The notes under the pieces: model-generated
Told to the model about the DNA's origin: nothing
The model's input: only the letters and a program-made list of their open reading frames with translations
Database searches by the model: none
Assembly (NCBI GenBank): GCA_036489775.1
Contig: DASXFC010000058.1
Coordinates: 1 to 64,000 of the forward strand
Direction: 5' to 3'
Length of the DNA stretch: 64,000 nucleotides
Source of the DNA: Bog-473 sp036489775
Lineage (GTDB): Bacteria; Actinomycetota; Acidimicrobiia; Acidimicrobiales; RAAP-2
Translations under genes and position numbers: made by a program
Shown: one piece after another, positions 54,343 through 63,527 of the stretch
Layout of the letters: each line of letters begins with the position of its first letter
Position numbering within the stretch: position 1 is the stretch's first letter

Positions 54343-55368
54343 ATGCCGGCGCCCTACGACCTCGAGCGCTCCGACCTCGACACCCTGCTCGCCGGCGAAC
54401 CTTCCTACCGGATCAACCAGGTCTGGGAGGGACTGCACACCAGGGTCCTGCGCCCCGAGGAGATGACCGATCTGCCGTTGCCCTTGCGAGCCCGGCTGGC
54501 CGAAGCCTTGCCGGTGGCCCTGCACCAGGTGTCCTGCCTGACCGCTGACGAGGGCCAGACGACCAAATGGCTGTGGTCGCTCCATGACGGCGCCCAGGTC
54601 GAGACCGTCCTCATGCACTACCCGGACCGGGTCACCGTCTGCGTGTCGACCCAGGCCGGCTGCGCCATGGCCTGCCAGTTCTGCGCCACGGGACAGGCCG
54701 GCTTTTCGCGCCAGCTGAGCGCCGGCGAGATCGTCGAGCAGGTGGCCGAGGCCATGCGGGCGGCCCGGCCCCGGCGGCTCTCCAATGTGGTCTTCATGGG
54801 GATGGGGGAGCCGCTGGCCAACTATGACCGGGTCTGGCGGGCCATCCGGAAATTGCACGGCGACATGGGCCTGTCGGCTCGCCACCTCACGCTCTCCACC
54901 GTCGGCATTGTGCCGGGCATCCGACGCCTAGCCGCCGAGTCGCTGCCGGTCAACCTGGCCGTTTCGTTGCACGCGGCCAATGACACCCTTCGCGACGAGC
55001 TGGTCCCCATCAACCGCCGCTACCCGCTGGACCAGCTGGCCGCGGCCTGCGCCGAGTATGTGGCGGCCAGCGGGCGCCGACTCTCCATCGAGTGGGCGCT
55101 CATCCACGAGGTGAACGATCGGGGCCTCGACGCTGAGGAGTTGGCGGCGTTCGCCCGACCGCTCGGCGCACACGTCAATCTGATCCCACTGAACCCGACT
55201 CCGGGCTACGCGGTGCGCGGCTCGGCACCCGGTAGCGTCCGTGCCTTCCGCGATGAGCTCGAGGCCCTGGGCGTCAACGCCACGGTGCGGATCACCCGCG
55301 GGGTGGAGATCGACGCCGCCTGTGGCCAGTTGGCCGCCGCGGTTAGCGCATCGGGCCGCAGGGGATAG
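54343..55368 (+). CDS. rlmN: 23S rRNA (adenine-2503-C2)-methyltransferase RlmN
   Basis: A 341-residue radical-SAM enzyme. The iron-sulfur cluster cysteines are C107, C111 and C114 (CAMACQFC), VFMGMGEPLANYD is the SAM-binding GEP region, and the methyl-carrying cysteine is near residue 327 (DAACGQL). It methylates A2503 of 23S rRNA and some tRNAs. Length and motifs are as usual for RlmN. The start is ATG 54343. A small membrane-protein gene follows after nine bases. Confidence 0.95.
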   Translation: MPAPYDLERSDLDTLLAGEPSYRINQVWEGLHTRVLRPEEMTDLPLPLRARLAEALPVALHQVSCLTADEGQTTKWLWSLHDGAQVETVLMHYPDRVTVCVSTQAGCAMACQFCATGQAGFSRQLSAGEIVEQVAEAMRAARPRRLSNVVFMGMGEPLANYDRVWRAIRKLHGDMGLSARHLTLSTVGIVPGIRRLAAESLPVNLAVSLHAANDTLRDELVPINRRYPLDQLAAACAEYVAASGRRLSIEWALIHEVNDRGLDAEELAAFARPLGAHVNLIPLNPTPGYAVRGSAPGSVRAFRDELEALGVNATVRITRGVEIDAACGQLAAAVSASGRRG

Positions 55369-55377
55369 AACAGGCCG

Positions 55378-55713
55378 ATGGCACGAGCGAACGAACCAAG
55401 AACGAATGATGGGGGGCTGGTGCGCCCGCACTGGCTGTGGTTTGTCGTCCTCGACGGCGGCATCTGGCTGCTCATCCAGTTCGTGATCAGCCCTGGCCTC
55501 TACGAGCGGGTGCGCAGCCGGTCGGGCGATCGCCTGCCACCGCACGGCGCCATCTGGGGGTTGCTCGCCGGCACCGCCGTCATCCACACCGGCGAGGCCA
55601 TCGTGGCCGGTCGCATGGCGACCCGACGGGGCCTGCCTCGACGCCCCTGGGTCATCCAGACCTTCGTGGTCGGTTTCCCGTCCCTCCGGGCTATGCGACG
55701 CCAAGAAGGCTGA
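55378..55713 (+). CDS. Small membrane protein (DUF4499/TMEM254-like)
   Basis: A 111-residue protein with two or three hydrophobic helices (about 20-38, 58-72 and 91-103). The HTGEAIVAG segment after the second helix and the short length resemble the DUF4499 group, but this is a weak match by eye. Function is unknown. The start is ATG 55378. Confidence 0.6.
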   Translation: MARANEPRTNDGGLVRPHWLWFVVLDGGIWLLIQFVISPGLYERVRSRSGDRLPPHGAIWGLLAGTAVIHTGEAIVAGRMATRRGLPRRPWVIQTFVVGFPSLRAMRRQEG

Positions 55714-55751
55714 GCGATCAGGGGATTCCCGGGATTTCTTGGTACCGGCCG

Positions 55752-55781
55752 TATAGTCCCCCCTGAGTTCGAGACTCGAAC
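55752..55781 (+). promoter_or_regulatory. Promoter -10 box and 5' leader hairpin
   Basis: TATAGT at 55752-55757 is a good -10 box without a clear -35. The leader then holds a perfect seven-base hairpin, GTTCGAG-A-CTCGAAC (55767-55781), directly before the GGGAGGCGGGAG ribosome site. The hairpin may stabilise the message or affect ribosome access. Confidence 0.45.
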
Positions 55782-55793
55782 GGGAGGCGGGAG

Positions 55794-56390
55794 ATGCGGG
55801 TAGTACGGAAGAGCGCGCTGGGTGCGATGACGGTCGCGCTGGCCCTCGGTGCGACCGCCGTCGGCGTCAGCGCCAAGACGACGCACAAGCCGACCCACAA
55901 GGCGGCGCCGACCAAGCCGGTGCCGGCCAATGGGGTCATTCAGGTCTTCGCACGGCCCATCGACAGCACCGGGAGCACTGGGAGCATCCTGATCACCGGT
56001 GTCATCGGTGATTACGGCAAGTACGTCACCATCGAGAAGAACGGCAAGGTCAACCCCAACGGGAACTACGTCAAGGTGACCCTGAAGAAGGGGACGTTCG
56101 AGTTCAACTCGACCGCGCTGAACAAGAAGGCGGTGAACGTCCGGCCCAGCTTCAATTCGGCGACCTGTTCAGGCTTCTTCGAGGTGACGGGCCCCAACAC
56201 CATCTTTGGCGGGACCGGGCTCTATGCGGGCATCAGCGGGAATGCCAACGTGACCGAGGCCGGCGCCTTCCTGGCTTCCCGTATCAAGAGCGGCAAGAAC
56301 AAGGGACAATGCGACACCAGCTCGAACGCCACGGCGGTCGACACCTACGGGACCATCACCGCCCTGGGCACGGTCAGCTTCTCGGGCTGA
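55794..56390 (+). CDS. Exported protein of unknown function
   Basis: A 198-residue protein with a Sec signal peptide (basic MRVVRKS, hydrophobic core, cleavage near VSA-KTT) and a lysine/threonine-rich linker. The rest is predicted beta-rich, with GSILITGVIGDYGKYVTI and GTFEFNSTALN segments and two cysteines (in ATCSGF and GQCDTS) that may form a disulfide. No family was recognised. The start is ATG 55794 with a strong ribosome site. Confidence 0.75.
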   Translation: MRVVRKSALGAMTVALALGATAVGVSAKTTHKPTHKAAPTKPVPANGVIQVFARPIDSTGSTGSILITGVIGDYGKYVTIEKNGKVNPNGNYVKVTLKKGTFEFNSTALNKKAVNVRPSFNSATCSGFFEVTGPNTIFGGTGLYAGISGNANVTEAGAFLASRIKSGKNKGQCDTSSNATAVDTYGTITALGTVSFSG

Positions 56391-56457
56391 GCCGCCTCGA
56401 ACCAAATCATCCTTCCCAGCGTCAATACTCCCAGACAGGTGTCGGAAGGGGTGATCC

Positions 56458-57273
56458 ATGGTGGACGACGAGGCAGTGGGGAACGAAGAGCCAGGAGGGA
56501 CACGGCGGAACGCCCTCGGCCGACCTCTGGTCGTGGCCGTGGCGGTGGCCCTGGCCGTCGGGGGCGCCAGCCTGGGGTACTCGCTCAGCAACGCCGGGGC
56601 GGCCCCGGCCAGGGTGGCCAACTGCGGCGGGTCCACGCCTCGCCTCACCGTCCAGGGCACCGGTTCGGCCTCGGGGGTGCCCAACCAGCTGACCGCCGTC
56701 TTCGCCCTCTCCACCACGCAACCCAGTGCGGCGGCCGCCTTGAGCCAGAACAACACCAAAGTCTCCGAGGCCCTTCTCGCGTTGGCCGCCAACGGGATCG
56801 CGCGCAAGGACGTGCAGACCACCAACGTGACCTTGTCACCCGCCTACTCCTATCCCAAGGGTGTGCAGACGATCAGCGGGTACCAGGTCCAGAACACAGT
56901 GACCGCCACCATGCACGACGTGACGAAGGCCGGCACGGCCATCGATGCCTTGGTCAGCGCCACCGGCAACGCGGCGCAGATCCAGTCGCTCAGCTTCGGA
57001 TTCAGCAATGCGCAGCAGGTCCAGGGTCGAGCCCGGGCGACGGCCGTCCATCAGGCGGTAACCGACGCCAAAGCGATGGCCAGTGCGGCCGGACGCCACC
57101 TGGGCCAGATCTGCTCGCTGACCGACAACACCGCGCCGACTGTGCCGGAACCGTTCTTGTTCCAGAACGCGCCGGCCGCGTCAACCGGGGCGCCGCTGGG
57201 TTCGGTGCCGGTGGAGCAGGGGACCCAGACCGAGACCGATCAGGTCACCGTGGTCTACGCCGTCTCGGAGTGA
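56458..57273 (+). CDS. SIMPL domain-containing protein (DUF541)
   Basis: A 271-residue protein with an N-terminal membrane anchor (about 23-45, RPLVVAVAVALAVGGASLGY) and a SIMPL domain: LTVQGTGSASGVPNQLTAVFAL, ALLALAANGIARKDVQTTNVTLSPAYSY and the GYQVQNTVTATMHD strand. SIMPL proteins are periplasmic or envelope proteins of unclear role, linked in some bacteria to oxidative stress. The start is ATG 56458. It ends one base before the convergent enoyl-CoA hydratase stop. Confidence 0.88.
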   Translation: MVDDEAVGNEEPGGTRRNALGRPLVVAVAVALAVGGASLGYSLSNAGAAPARVANCGGSTPRLTVQGTGSASGVPNQLTAVFALSTTQPSAAAALSQNNTKVSEALLALAANGIARKDVQTTNVTLSPAYSYPKGVQTISGYQVQNTVTATMHDVTKAGTAIDALVSATGNAAQIQSLSFGFSNAQQVQGRARATAVHQAVTDAKAMASAAGRHLGQICSLTDNTAPTVPEPFLFQNAPAASTGAPLGSVPVEQGTQTETDQVTVVYAVSE

Positions 57274-57274
57274 C

Positions 57275-58084
57275 TTAGCGGTTCTTCCAGTTGGGTGCCC
57301 GCTTCTCGGCGAAGGCCAGCGGGCCCTCCTTGGCGTCCTCGCTGGCGAAGACCTCGCTCGAGATGGCCGATTCGATCTTGTAGGCCTCGCCCATGTCGGT
57401 GGCCAGGCCCCTCAACACCGACTCCTTGGTCTTGCGGATGGCGAAGGGCCCGTTGGCCGTGATGCGCCGGGCGTAGTCGTAGGCCCGGTCCATCAGGTCG
57501 GCCGGCCGGCAGACCTCGTTGAGCAGACCCATCTCGTAGGCCCGCGGCGCCGGCACCCGGTCGGCGCACAGCAGGAGTTCCATGGCGGCCGGGTAAGGGA
57601 TCTGCCGGGGGAGTCGTACCGTCGTGCCACCGCCGGCGAAGAGGCCCCGCTTGGGCTCCATCACGCCGAAGGTGGCGGTGTCGCTGGCCACCCGGAGGTC
57701 GGTGCCGCCGAGCATCTCCATGCCACCGGCCACGCAGTTGCCGTTGACGGCCGCGATGATCGGTTTGTAGAGCTTGGTGCCGCGCAACACCGCCTTGACC
57801 CCGTCGTCCAGGCGGTAACCGTCGATCTCGCTCACCCCTTCGTCGCGCATTTTCTGCGACAGGGCGGTGATCTGTGGGATGTAGGTCTTGAGGTCGGCCC
57901 CCACGCAGAAGTCCGGCCCGACACCGGTGATCACGGCGACGTAGGTGTCGTCGTCCTCGCCGAAGCGTTCCCAGGCCCGGCGCAGCTGGAAGAAGTGCTC
58001 CATGTCCAGCGAGTTGCGGGCCTCGGGACGGTTGATGGTGATGGTGACGATGTGGTCGTCACCGACTTCGTAATCGATGGACAC
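57275..58084 (-). CDS. Enoyl-CoA hydratase/isomerase family protein
   Basis: A 269-residue crotonase. FCVGADLK and NGNCVAGGMEML form the oxyanion hole, and FGVMEPKRGLFAGGG keeps the second glutamate expected of a hydratase. It probably hydrates an unsaturated acyl-CoA. The GTG start at 58084 follows the amidohydrolase gene by seven bases, so both are read from the operator H promoter. Confidence 0.9.
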   Translation of the reverse strand: MSIDYEVGDDHIVTITINRPEARNSLDMEHFFQLRRAWERFGEDDDTYVAVITGVGPDFCVGADLKTYIPQITALSQKMRDEGVSEIDGYRLDDGVKAVLRGTKLYKPIIAAVNGNCVAGGMEMLGGTDLRVASDTATFGVMEPKRGLFAGGGTTVRLPRQIPYPAAMELLLCADRVPAPRAYEMGLLNEVCRPADLMDRAYDYARRITANGPFAIRKTKESVLRGLATDMGEAYKIESAISSEVFASEDAKEGPLAFAEKRAPNWKNR

Positions 58085-58091
58085 GCGTCGA

Positions 58092-59387
58092 TCAGTCCCG
58101 GCCGGCGCCGAGCTTCGAAACCACGCTGTTCAAGGACACCAGGCCGTCGGAGTTCTGGCCGGTCTGGCCCCGGGCCCGCGACACCAGTGCGGTGTCCACA
58201 TCGCTGGCCTCGGCCCGCAGGGCGCCCACCGTGCATTGCTGGCGGGAACGGATACTGAAGGGGTCGTAGCGGAAGTGCTTCATGGCGTTGAGATGCGTGA
58301 TCTTGTTGATCTCGTCATCGGGCACCTCGGCCAGGTACTTCATGGCCGCCTCAGGCGACTGGGGCCAGGTCGAGTCCGAGTGCGGGTAGTCGCACTCCCA
58401 GGTGATGTTGTCGATGTTGAGGTACTTGCGGCTGTCCACCCCGAAGGCATCGTCGATGAAGCAGGTGATGATGCGGTCCTTGAAGACCTGGCTCGGCAGC
58501 TGGTCACCGAAGTCCTGTCCGGTCCACTTGTGGTGGTGCTCGTACACGTAGTCGATCCGCTCCAGCGCGTAGGGGATCCAGCCGATGCCGCCCTCGGAGA
58601 GGGCGAACTTGAGGTCCGTGTACTTGCGCAGGATGGGGGACCACAGCAGGTCGGCCGCCGCTTGGACCATGTTCATCGGCTGCAGGCTGATCATGACGTC
58701 GATGGGCGCTTCCACCGACGTGATGACCAATTGGGACGACGAGCCCAGATGCATGCAGACCACGGTGCCGACATCCGAGCAGGCGGTCCAGAAGGGATCC
58801 CAGTGGTCGTTGTGCAGTGAAGGCCACCCGAGTTTCTCGGGGTTCTCGGAGAAGGTGACGGCGTGGCAGCCCTTCTCGGCCACCCGGCGCACCTCGGCCG
58901 CCGCCAGCTCGGGGTCCCAGATGGCCGGGATGGAGAGGGGGATGAACCGGCCCGGTTCGGCTCCGCACCAGCGGTCGATGTGCCAGTCGTTGTAGGCCCG
59001 CACCATGGCCAGAGCCTCGTCCTTGTCCTGGCGCCGGGCGAAGAGCTGGCCGCAGAACTGGGGGTAGGAGGGGAAGCACATAGAGCCCAGCACGCCGTTG
59101 ACCGACATGTCCCGCACCCGCTCGTGCACGTCGTAACAACCGACCCGCATGTCATCGAGCGAGGTGGGCTCGATGCCGTACTCCTCGGGCGGGCGGCCCA
59201 CCACGGCGTTCAGGCCGACGTTGGGGATCTCGTTCCCGTCGTAGCGCCAGACGTCGGTGCCGTCATCGCGGCGGACCAGCAGGGGCGCCTGGTCCTGGTA
59301 CTTGGCCGGCAGGAGGCCGTCGAACATGCCCCTCGGCTCGATCACGTGGTCGTCCACGCTGACCAAGATCATGTCTTCGGTTCGCAT
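58092..59387 (-). CDS. Amidohydrolase family protein (ACMSD-like)
   Basis: A 431-residue amidohydrolase_2 protein. VDDHVIEP supplies the first metal ligands (D-x-H in related proteins), VVCMHLGSSS a later histidine, and WECDYPHSDSTWP a C-terminal aspartate/histidine pair. Relatives are decarboxylases or hydrolases of ring-cleavage products. Co-transcription with an enoyl-CoA hydratase suggests a ring- or chain-degradation step. The start ATG 59387 has GGGGAGG upstream. Confidence 0.85.
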   Translation of the reverse strand: MRTEDMILVSVDDHVIEPRGMFDGLLPAKYQDQAPLLVRRDDGTDVWRYDGNEIPNVGLNAVVGRPPEEYGIEPTSLDDMRVGCYDVHERVRDMSVNGVLGSMCFPSYPQFCGQLFARRQDKDEALAMVRAYNDWHIDRWCGAEPGRFIPLSIPAIWDPELAAAEVRRVAEKGCHAVTFSENPEKLGWPSLHNDHWDPFWTACSDVGTVVCMHLGSSSQLVITSVEAPIDVMISLQPMNMVQAAADLLWSPILRKYTDLKFALSEGGIGWIPYALERIDYVYEHHHKWTGQDFGDQLPSQVFKDRIITCFIDDAFGVDSRKYLNIDNITWECDYPHSDSTWPQSPEAAMKYLAEVPDDEINKITHLNAMKHFRYDPFSIRSRQQCTVGALRAEASDVDTALVSRARGQTGQNSDGLVSLNSVVSKLGAGRD

Positions 59388-59417
59388 GTGTGTCCTCCCC
59401 TGGTGCCGGTCCACTCC

Positions 59418-59433
59418 CTGACACTCGTGTCAC
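59418..59433. promoter_or_regulatory. TetR-type operator, site H
   Basis: On the plus strand the sequence is CTGAC-ACTCGT-GTCAC, one mismatch from the shared palindrome. On the minus strand a TAAGGT -10 box (59436-59441) lies two bases before it, the same spacing as at site G. It precedes the amidohydrolase-hydratase pair. Confidence 0.65.
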
Positions 59434-59478
59434 GTACCTTACGCGCCGCTCCCGGCACCTTGCGCCGCCCGCCGAGCG

Positions 59479-60948
59479 TCAGGGCTGGGGCGCCGGCGGG
59501 TTGGGGATGCCCTGGTAGTCGTAGAGGAGGGGTGGTAGCGGGTTGGCCGGAGCAGCCAGCTGGGGCGGTTCGGCGAAGGTCATGACCGAGGTGTCCAAGA
59601 AGTCGACCAGCGAGGTGGCGTTGGCATCCCGGAAGGTCAGCGCCGGGAGGTTCCACTGCATCTCGATCGTCTTGAGGACCGAGGTGTTGTCGTGCACCAC
59701 GTTGGTGACGTCATGGCTCCGGCTGTAGGGGCTGATCACCACGGCCGGCAGCCGGCAGCCGTACATGTTGTAGCCGCCGGGCAGGTTGTCGGCCGCCAGT
59801 ATGGGCGGCATCTCGTCGGGCACCAGGGCCGGTGGCGGAGCCACGTGGTCGTAGTAGCCCCCGTGCTCGTCGTAGTACCAGATGATGAGCGATCGCCTCC
59901 AAGCCGGACCCGACATCACTGCATTGATGACGCCGGCCACGAACTGCTCGCCCAGTTGGACCAGTTCGGGGTGCTCCTCGGACTGGGCCGTCGTGTTGAT
60001 GACGTTGTCGAGGCCATTTTGGGGTTGGGAACCGAACAGGGGCACTGGATAGGGCAGCTTGATGGTGCCGGTCACCCCGGTGATCTCACCGGTGATGGAG
60101 CCCATGTTGGAGTCGACCATGCTGACCGCCGGCAGCGTGCCCAGCGCGGCGTCGAGGTAGAACTGATCGATCAGAGCCAGGTGTTCTGGGTAGCGCAAGA
60201 CGGTGTCGAGCATCTCGGCCGTGGTCGGCGCGTCGCTGAAGTAATTGAGCCAAGGGACGTTGTGCTTGGACAGCCGGTCCCAGATGGTGCCGTTGGGCGG
60301 GTAGTTGTCGGTGATGTTGGAGACGTCGGTGTTGATGATGCCCCGGGCCGTGGCCGCCTGGGCGAAGCGCCGGTTCGGAGTGGTCTGCGACGGGACGGCG
60401 GCGAACCAACGGTTGGCCAGGGTGAAGGTCTTGGCCAGCGAGTAATAGAACGGGAGGTCCTCTTCGGTGTAGAAGCCCATCGAGCCCGGTCCGGTATTGG
60501 CGAAGCCGTCCATGGCCCCACCGTTGATCTGCAGATGGGTGTCGTTCCAGGACTGGCTGCCCGTGTCGTTGGCCCCAGCGCCACCCTTCTGGTGGTACAC
60601 CGGCATGCGGTCGTTCCCGATGGGGTTCCAGTTGGTGGGCTCACCGTTCTTGTCGAAAGTGAATCCGTCGGCCAGCGGTTGGCCCAGCTCGGGCAGCATG
60701 CCGAGGTAGTTGTCGAAGGAGTGGTTCTCCTGCATGATCATGATGATGTGATCGAAGGGGAAGGCGCCCGTGTACTGCCCCACCGGCAGCGTGGGGTAGG
60801 GCAACGAGTCCGGCCAGCGCAGTGACGAGGTGGCGGCCCGGTCCGGGGTGCTCGAGAGCGCCCCGCCCACCGCGCCCAGGGCGGCGGCGCTGGCTCCGGC
60901 TTTCAGGAAGCTGCGCCGGCTGATGGAACGGCCATAAGAGTTCGACAT
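59479..60948 (-). CDS. Tat-exported phospholipase C/phosphoesterase
   Basis: A 489-residue protein with a twin-arginine signal (SRRSFLKAG) and the phosphoesterase family motifs FDHIIMIMQENHSFDNYLGM and IWYYDEHGGYYDHVAPPP. It should cleave phospholipids or other phosphoesters outside the cell. The start ATG 60948 has GAGG seven bases upstream. A related Tat phosphoesterase lies upstream on the same strand. Confidence 0.9.
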   Translation of the reverse strand: MSNSYGRSISRRSFLKAGASAAALGAVGGALSSTPDRAATSSLRWPDSLPYPTLPVGQYTGAFPFDHIIMIMQENHSFDNYLGMLPELGQPLADGFTFDKNGEPTNWNPIGNDRMPVYHQKGGAGANDTGSQSWNDTHLQINGGAMDGFANTGPGSMGFYTEEDLPFYYSLAKTFTLANRWFAAVPSQTTPNRRFAQAATARGIINTDVSNITDNYPPNGTIWDRLSKHNVPWLNYFSDAPTTAEMLDTVLRYPEHLALIDQFYLDAALGTLPAVSMVDSNMGSITGEITGVTGTIKLPYPVPLFGSQPQNGLDNVINTTAQSEEHPELVQLGEQFVAGVINAVMSGPAWRRSLIIWYYDEHGGYYDHVAPPPALVPDEMPPILAADNLPGGYNMYGCRLPAVVISPYSRSHDVTNVVHDNTSVLKTIEMQWNLPALTFRDANATSLVDFLDTSVMTFAEPPQLAAPANPLPPLLYDYQGIPNPPAPQP

Positions 60949-61077
60949 CGTTTGCCTCACATCAATCCGGCCACGGCCGCCCGCGGGCCGCAGCGCATCC
61001 AGGTTAGGCCTCCCTACCGGAAAGGCCCGGTCGTTCGCGAAAGTTGCATCGCTTGGTGCCCGGGTGGTCGGGCCGCC

Positions 61078-62655
61078 TCAGGCGATGCGCGGGCGCAGGG
61101 GCGTGGTCTCCTGCACCGGCATCTGGTTGCTGGTGGGCGGCGGGTAGTTGGGGCCCACGTCGGCGAAGCCCTCCAACGCGAAGAGGATCTGCTGCTCGTC
61201 GATATTGGTCGGCGGCAGGACGGCCTGGGGCAGGGCGGGCACCGACGGGTTGGAGGGTGAGCCGAGGGAGAGGGACGCCGTCATGTCGCCCACCGTGTTG
61301 CGCCGCCAGGCCGAGACGTTCGGCACCTCCACTCCGAACTTGGTCTCGATCAGGCGCAGGGTCGACGAGTGGTCGAGCACTTCGCCACTGACCAGCCCGC
61401 CCCGGGTGAAGGGGGACATGAGCAGGCAGGGCACCCGGAAGCCCAGACCGACGGGCCCGTCGATGCCGTGGGCGTCGCCGGGCAGTGGCAGGGAGAGGTA
61501 CTCACCTTCGGTGCCGGGCGGCGGGGTGGGCGGCTGCACGTGGTCGAAGAAGCCGCCGTTCTCGTCGTAGTGGAGGATGAAGAGCGTCTTGGCCCACACG
61601 TCGGGGTTGGAGGTGAGGATGTCGAGCACCGTCTGCACCGCGCTCTCACCCCATTGGGGGGCGAAGGCCGGGTGCTCGCACTGCAGCGGCGGTCCGTGGA
61701 TCCAGCTGACCTGGGGCAACGTGCCCGCGGCCACGTCGGCCAGGAAGTTGGCCGGGTAGTTCGGTGCGATGGCCCGCTCGATCAGCGCCTGCCCCCGTGT
61801 CGTGGTGGCCTCGGTGTAGGCCTTGAAGTAGGGGAGCGGGCTGAAGAGGGCCAGCCCGAGGGCGTCGTTGTAGACCTTCCAGCTCACGCCGGCATCGAGC
61901 AGGCGCTCGGGCATGGTCTCCCAAGTGAACTTGCCGTACTGCCCGGGCCGGCCCGCGACCTGGGTGATGAGGACGGGGCCCCCGCCTTCGCCGGTGGGGT
62001 TGATGGTGCCGGAGAACGCGGCGACCCGGTTGGGGTCGGTCGGACCGATGACCGAGCAGTGGTAGGCGTCGCAGATGGTGAAGGCGTCGGCCAGGGCGTA
62101 ATAGAAGGACAGATCGTCCCGGGTGAAGTAGCCCATGGTGCTCAGGAAGTGGTGCGGTCCGTCGTTGTTCAGGTGGGCTTGGACGAAGCTGTCCATCTTC
62201 CCGTTGTTCCAGCTCTGGTGCTGGGTCCACCACTCATGGCTGATGTCGTTGGTGGTGGAGCCGTTCTCCTTGCCGGTGATGTTCTGCAGATGGAAGGGCT
62301 GGAGGTACTGGCCCGAATTGAGGCCAGCTTGGGGGCTGAAGCCGTACTGGTTCCACACCGGGGCGGCCGTCCCGAAGATGTCGTTGACCCGCACGTCGGG
62401 ATCGGAGAAGCCGCGCACACCTGAGAGCGTGCCGAAGTAGTGGTCGAACGAGCGGTTCTCCTGCATCAGGATCACGATGTGCTCGATGTCGCCCAGGGTC
62501 GGATTGTTGGTGACGTCGAGCGAGGCGGCGCGCTCGATGGAGGCGCCAGCGGGCCAGGAAAGCCCGGTCCCTGCCGCGGCGCCCAGGGCGGCCGCACCGA
62601 GGCCGGCCTTCAAGAAAGTGCGGCGGTCGTAGGAGGGGCGCGGAGATTTGGGCAT
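61078..62655 (-). CDS. Tat-exported phospholipase C/phosphoesterase
   Basis: A 525-residue paralogue of the protein at 59479-60948. The signal DRRTFLKAGLGAAALG is of Tat type; IEHIVILMQENRSFDHYFGT and ILHYDENGGFFDHVQPP are the catalytic metal-site motifs, and GFRVPCLLMSPFTRGG follows. The longer middle part has a distinct NDISHEWWTQHQSWN stretch typical of phospholipase C-type members. The start is ATG 62655. Both genes probably serve phosphate or lipid scavenging (inference). Confidence 0.9.
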   Translation of the reverse strand: MPKSPRPSYDRRTFLKAGLGAAALGAAAGTGLSWPAGASIERAASLDVTNNPTLGDIEHIVILMQENRSFDHYFGTLSGVRGFSDPDVRVNDIFGTAAPVWNQYGFSPQAGLNSGQYLQPFHLQNITGKENGSTTNDISHEWWTQHQSWNNGKMDSFVQAHLNNDGPHHFLSTMGYFTRDDLSFYYALADAFTICDAYHCSVIGPTDPNRVAAFSGTINPTGEGGGPVLITQVAGRPGQYGKFTWETMPERLLDAGVSWKVYNDALGLALFSPLPYFKAYTEATTTRGQALIERAIAPNYPANFLADVAAGTLPQVSWIHGPPLQCEHPAFAPQWGESAVQTVLDILTSNPDVWAKTLFILHYDENGGFFDHVQPPTPPPGTEGEYLSLPLPGDAHGIDGPVGLGFRVPCLLMSPFTRGGLVSGEVLDHSSTLRLIETKFGVEVPNVSAWRRNTVGDMTASLSLGSPSNPSVPALPQAVLPPTNIDEQQILFALEGFADVGPNYPPPTSNQMPVQETTPLRPRIA

Positions 62656-62801
62656 GGGCGTCCGTGATGGTTGCGTGGAGCAGGCCCGACCGGAACGAGC
62701 CGCCGTGTACTACGGGTAACGACCGTAGCGGGATGTACCTGCGCGCCGGAAATCGGTTCACTGGCCCTTCGCGGGCGGGCTACCTCTGTGCCGAGGCCAC
62801 C

Positions 62802-63440
62802 TCAGGCGCTGGCCACCTCCAGCGTGGGCTGGGCCACGCCACGCCTGGGCAGGATGATGTCGTCGATCAGGCCGTAGTCCTTGGCCTCGGCGGGGCTGAA
62901 GTAGTAGTCCCGGTCGATGTCTTTCATGACCTGCTCCACCGGCTTGGCGCTGTGGAACGAGATGATCTCGGACATCCGGCGGGTCAGGGCCAGCACCTCG
63001 CGCAGCTGGATCTCCATGTCGCTGGGCGCTCCCCGGGTGCCGGCCGAGCCCTGGTGGATCATGATCCGGGCGTTGGGCAGGGCGAAGCGCTTCCCGGCGG
63101 CCCCGCCGCAGAGGATCATGGCGGCCGCCGACATGCCCATACCGACGCAGATGGTCGACACGTCGGGCTCCACATGCTGCATCACGTCGTAGATGGCCAT
63201 GCCGGCATAGGCCTGGCCACCGGGGGAGTTGATGTAGAGGTAGATGTCCTTCTCGGAGTTCTGGGCCTCCAGGAAGAGCATCTGGGAGATGATCAGGTTG
63301 GCCACCTGGTCGTCCACCTCCTGGCCCAAGAAGACGATCCGCTCCCGCAGCAGCGAGGAGTAGATGTCGAAGGCCCGGTCGCCCCGGCTGCCCTCCTCGA
63401 TCACGGTGGGCACCAGCACCTGCATGGGGTTGGGGGACAT
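62802..63440 (-). CDS. clpP: ATP-dependent Clp protease proteolytic subunit
   Basis: A 212-residue ClpP. The triad is S104 (GMGMSAAAM), H129 (MIHQGSAG) and D178 (DIDRDYYFS); the oxyanion loop NSPGGQAYAG is intact. It forms the proteolytic chamber working with ClpX or ClpC. The start ATG 63440 follows a GAAGGAGAGG ribosome site. It is divergent from the XRE regulator; actinobacteria usually carry more than one clpP, so the paralogue number is not assigned. Confidence 0.93.
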   Translation of the reverse strand: MSPNPMQVLVPTVIEEGSRGDRAFDIYSSLLRERIVFLGQEVDDQVANLIISQMLFLEAQNSEKDIYLYINSPGGQAYAGMAIYDVMQHVEPDVSTICVGMGMSAAAMILCGGAAGKRFALPNARIMIHQGSAGTRGAPSDMEIQLREVLALTRRMSEIISFHSAKPVEQVMKDIDRDYYFSPAEAKDYGLIDDIILPRRGVAQPTLEVASA

Positions 63441-63496
63441 CTGGCCTCTCCTTCTTCCTCTCTCGGCTTCCCGGTCCGGGATCCGAATGTCCCAAC

Positions 63497-63518
63497 AATA
63501 TCTCATATTTGAGATATT
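63497..63518. promoter_or_regulatory. AT-rich palindromic operator between clpP and the XRE gene
   Basis: Perfect nine-base arms AATATCTCA and TGAGATATT enclose four bases. It stands out as A+T-rich in this genome and overlaps a TATTCT -10 box (63515-63520) reading toward the XRE gene. It is the likely binding site of the XRE protein. Confidence 0.7.
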
Positions 63519-63527
63519 CTGTCTGGC

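Noticed and set aside
56432..56445. GACAGGTGTC palindrome before the SIMPL gene
   Set aside because: The spacing between TGTC-like arms is two bases rather than four, and flanking arm bases do not match the regulon motif.
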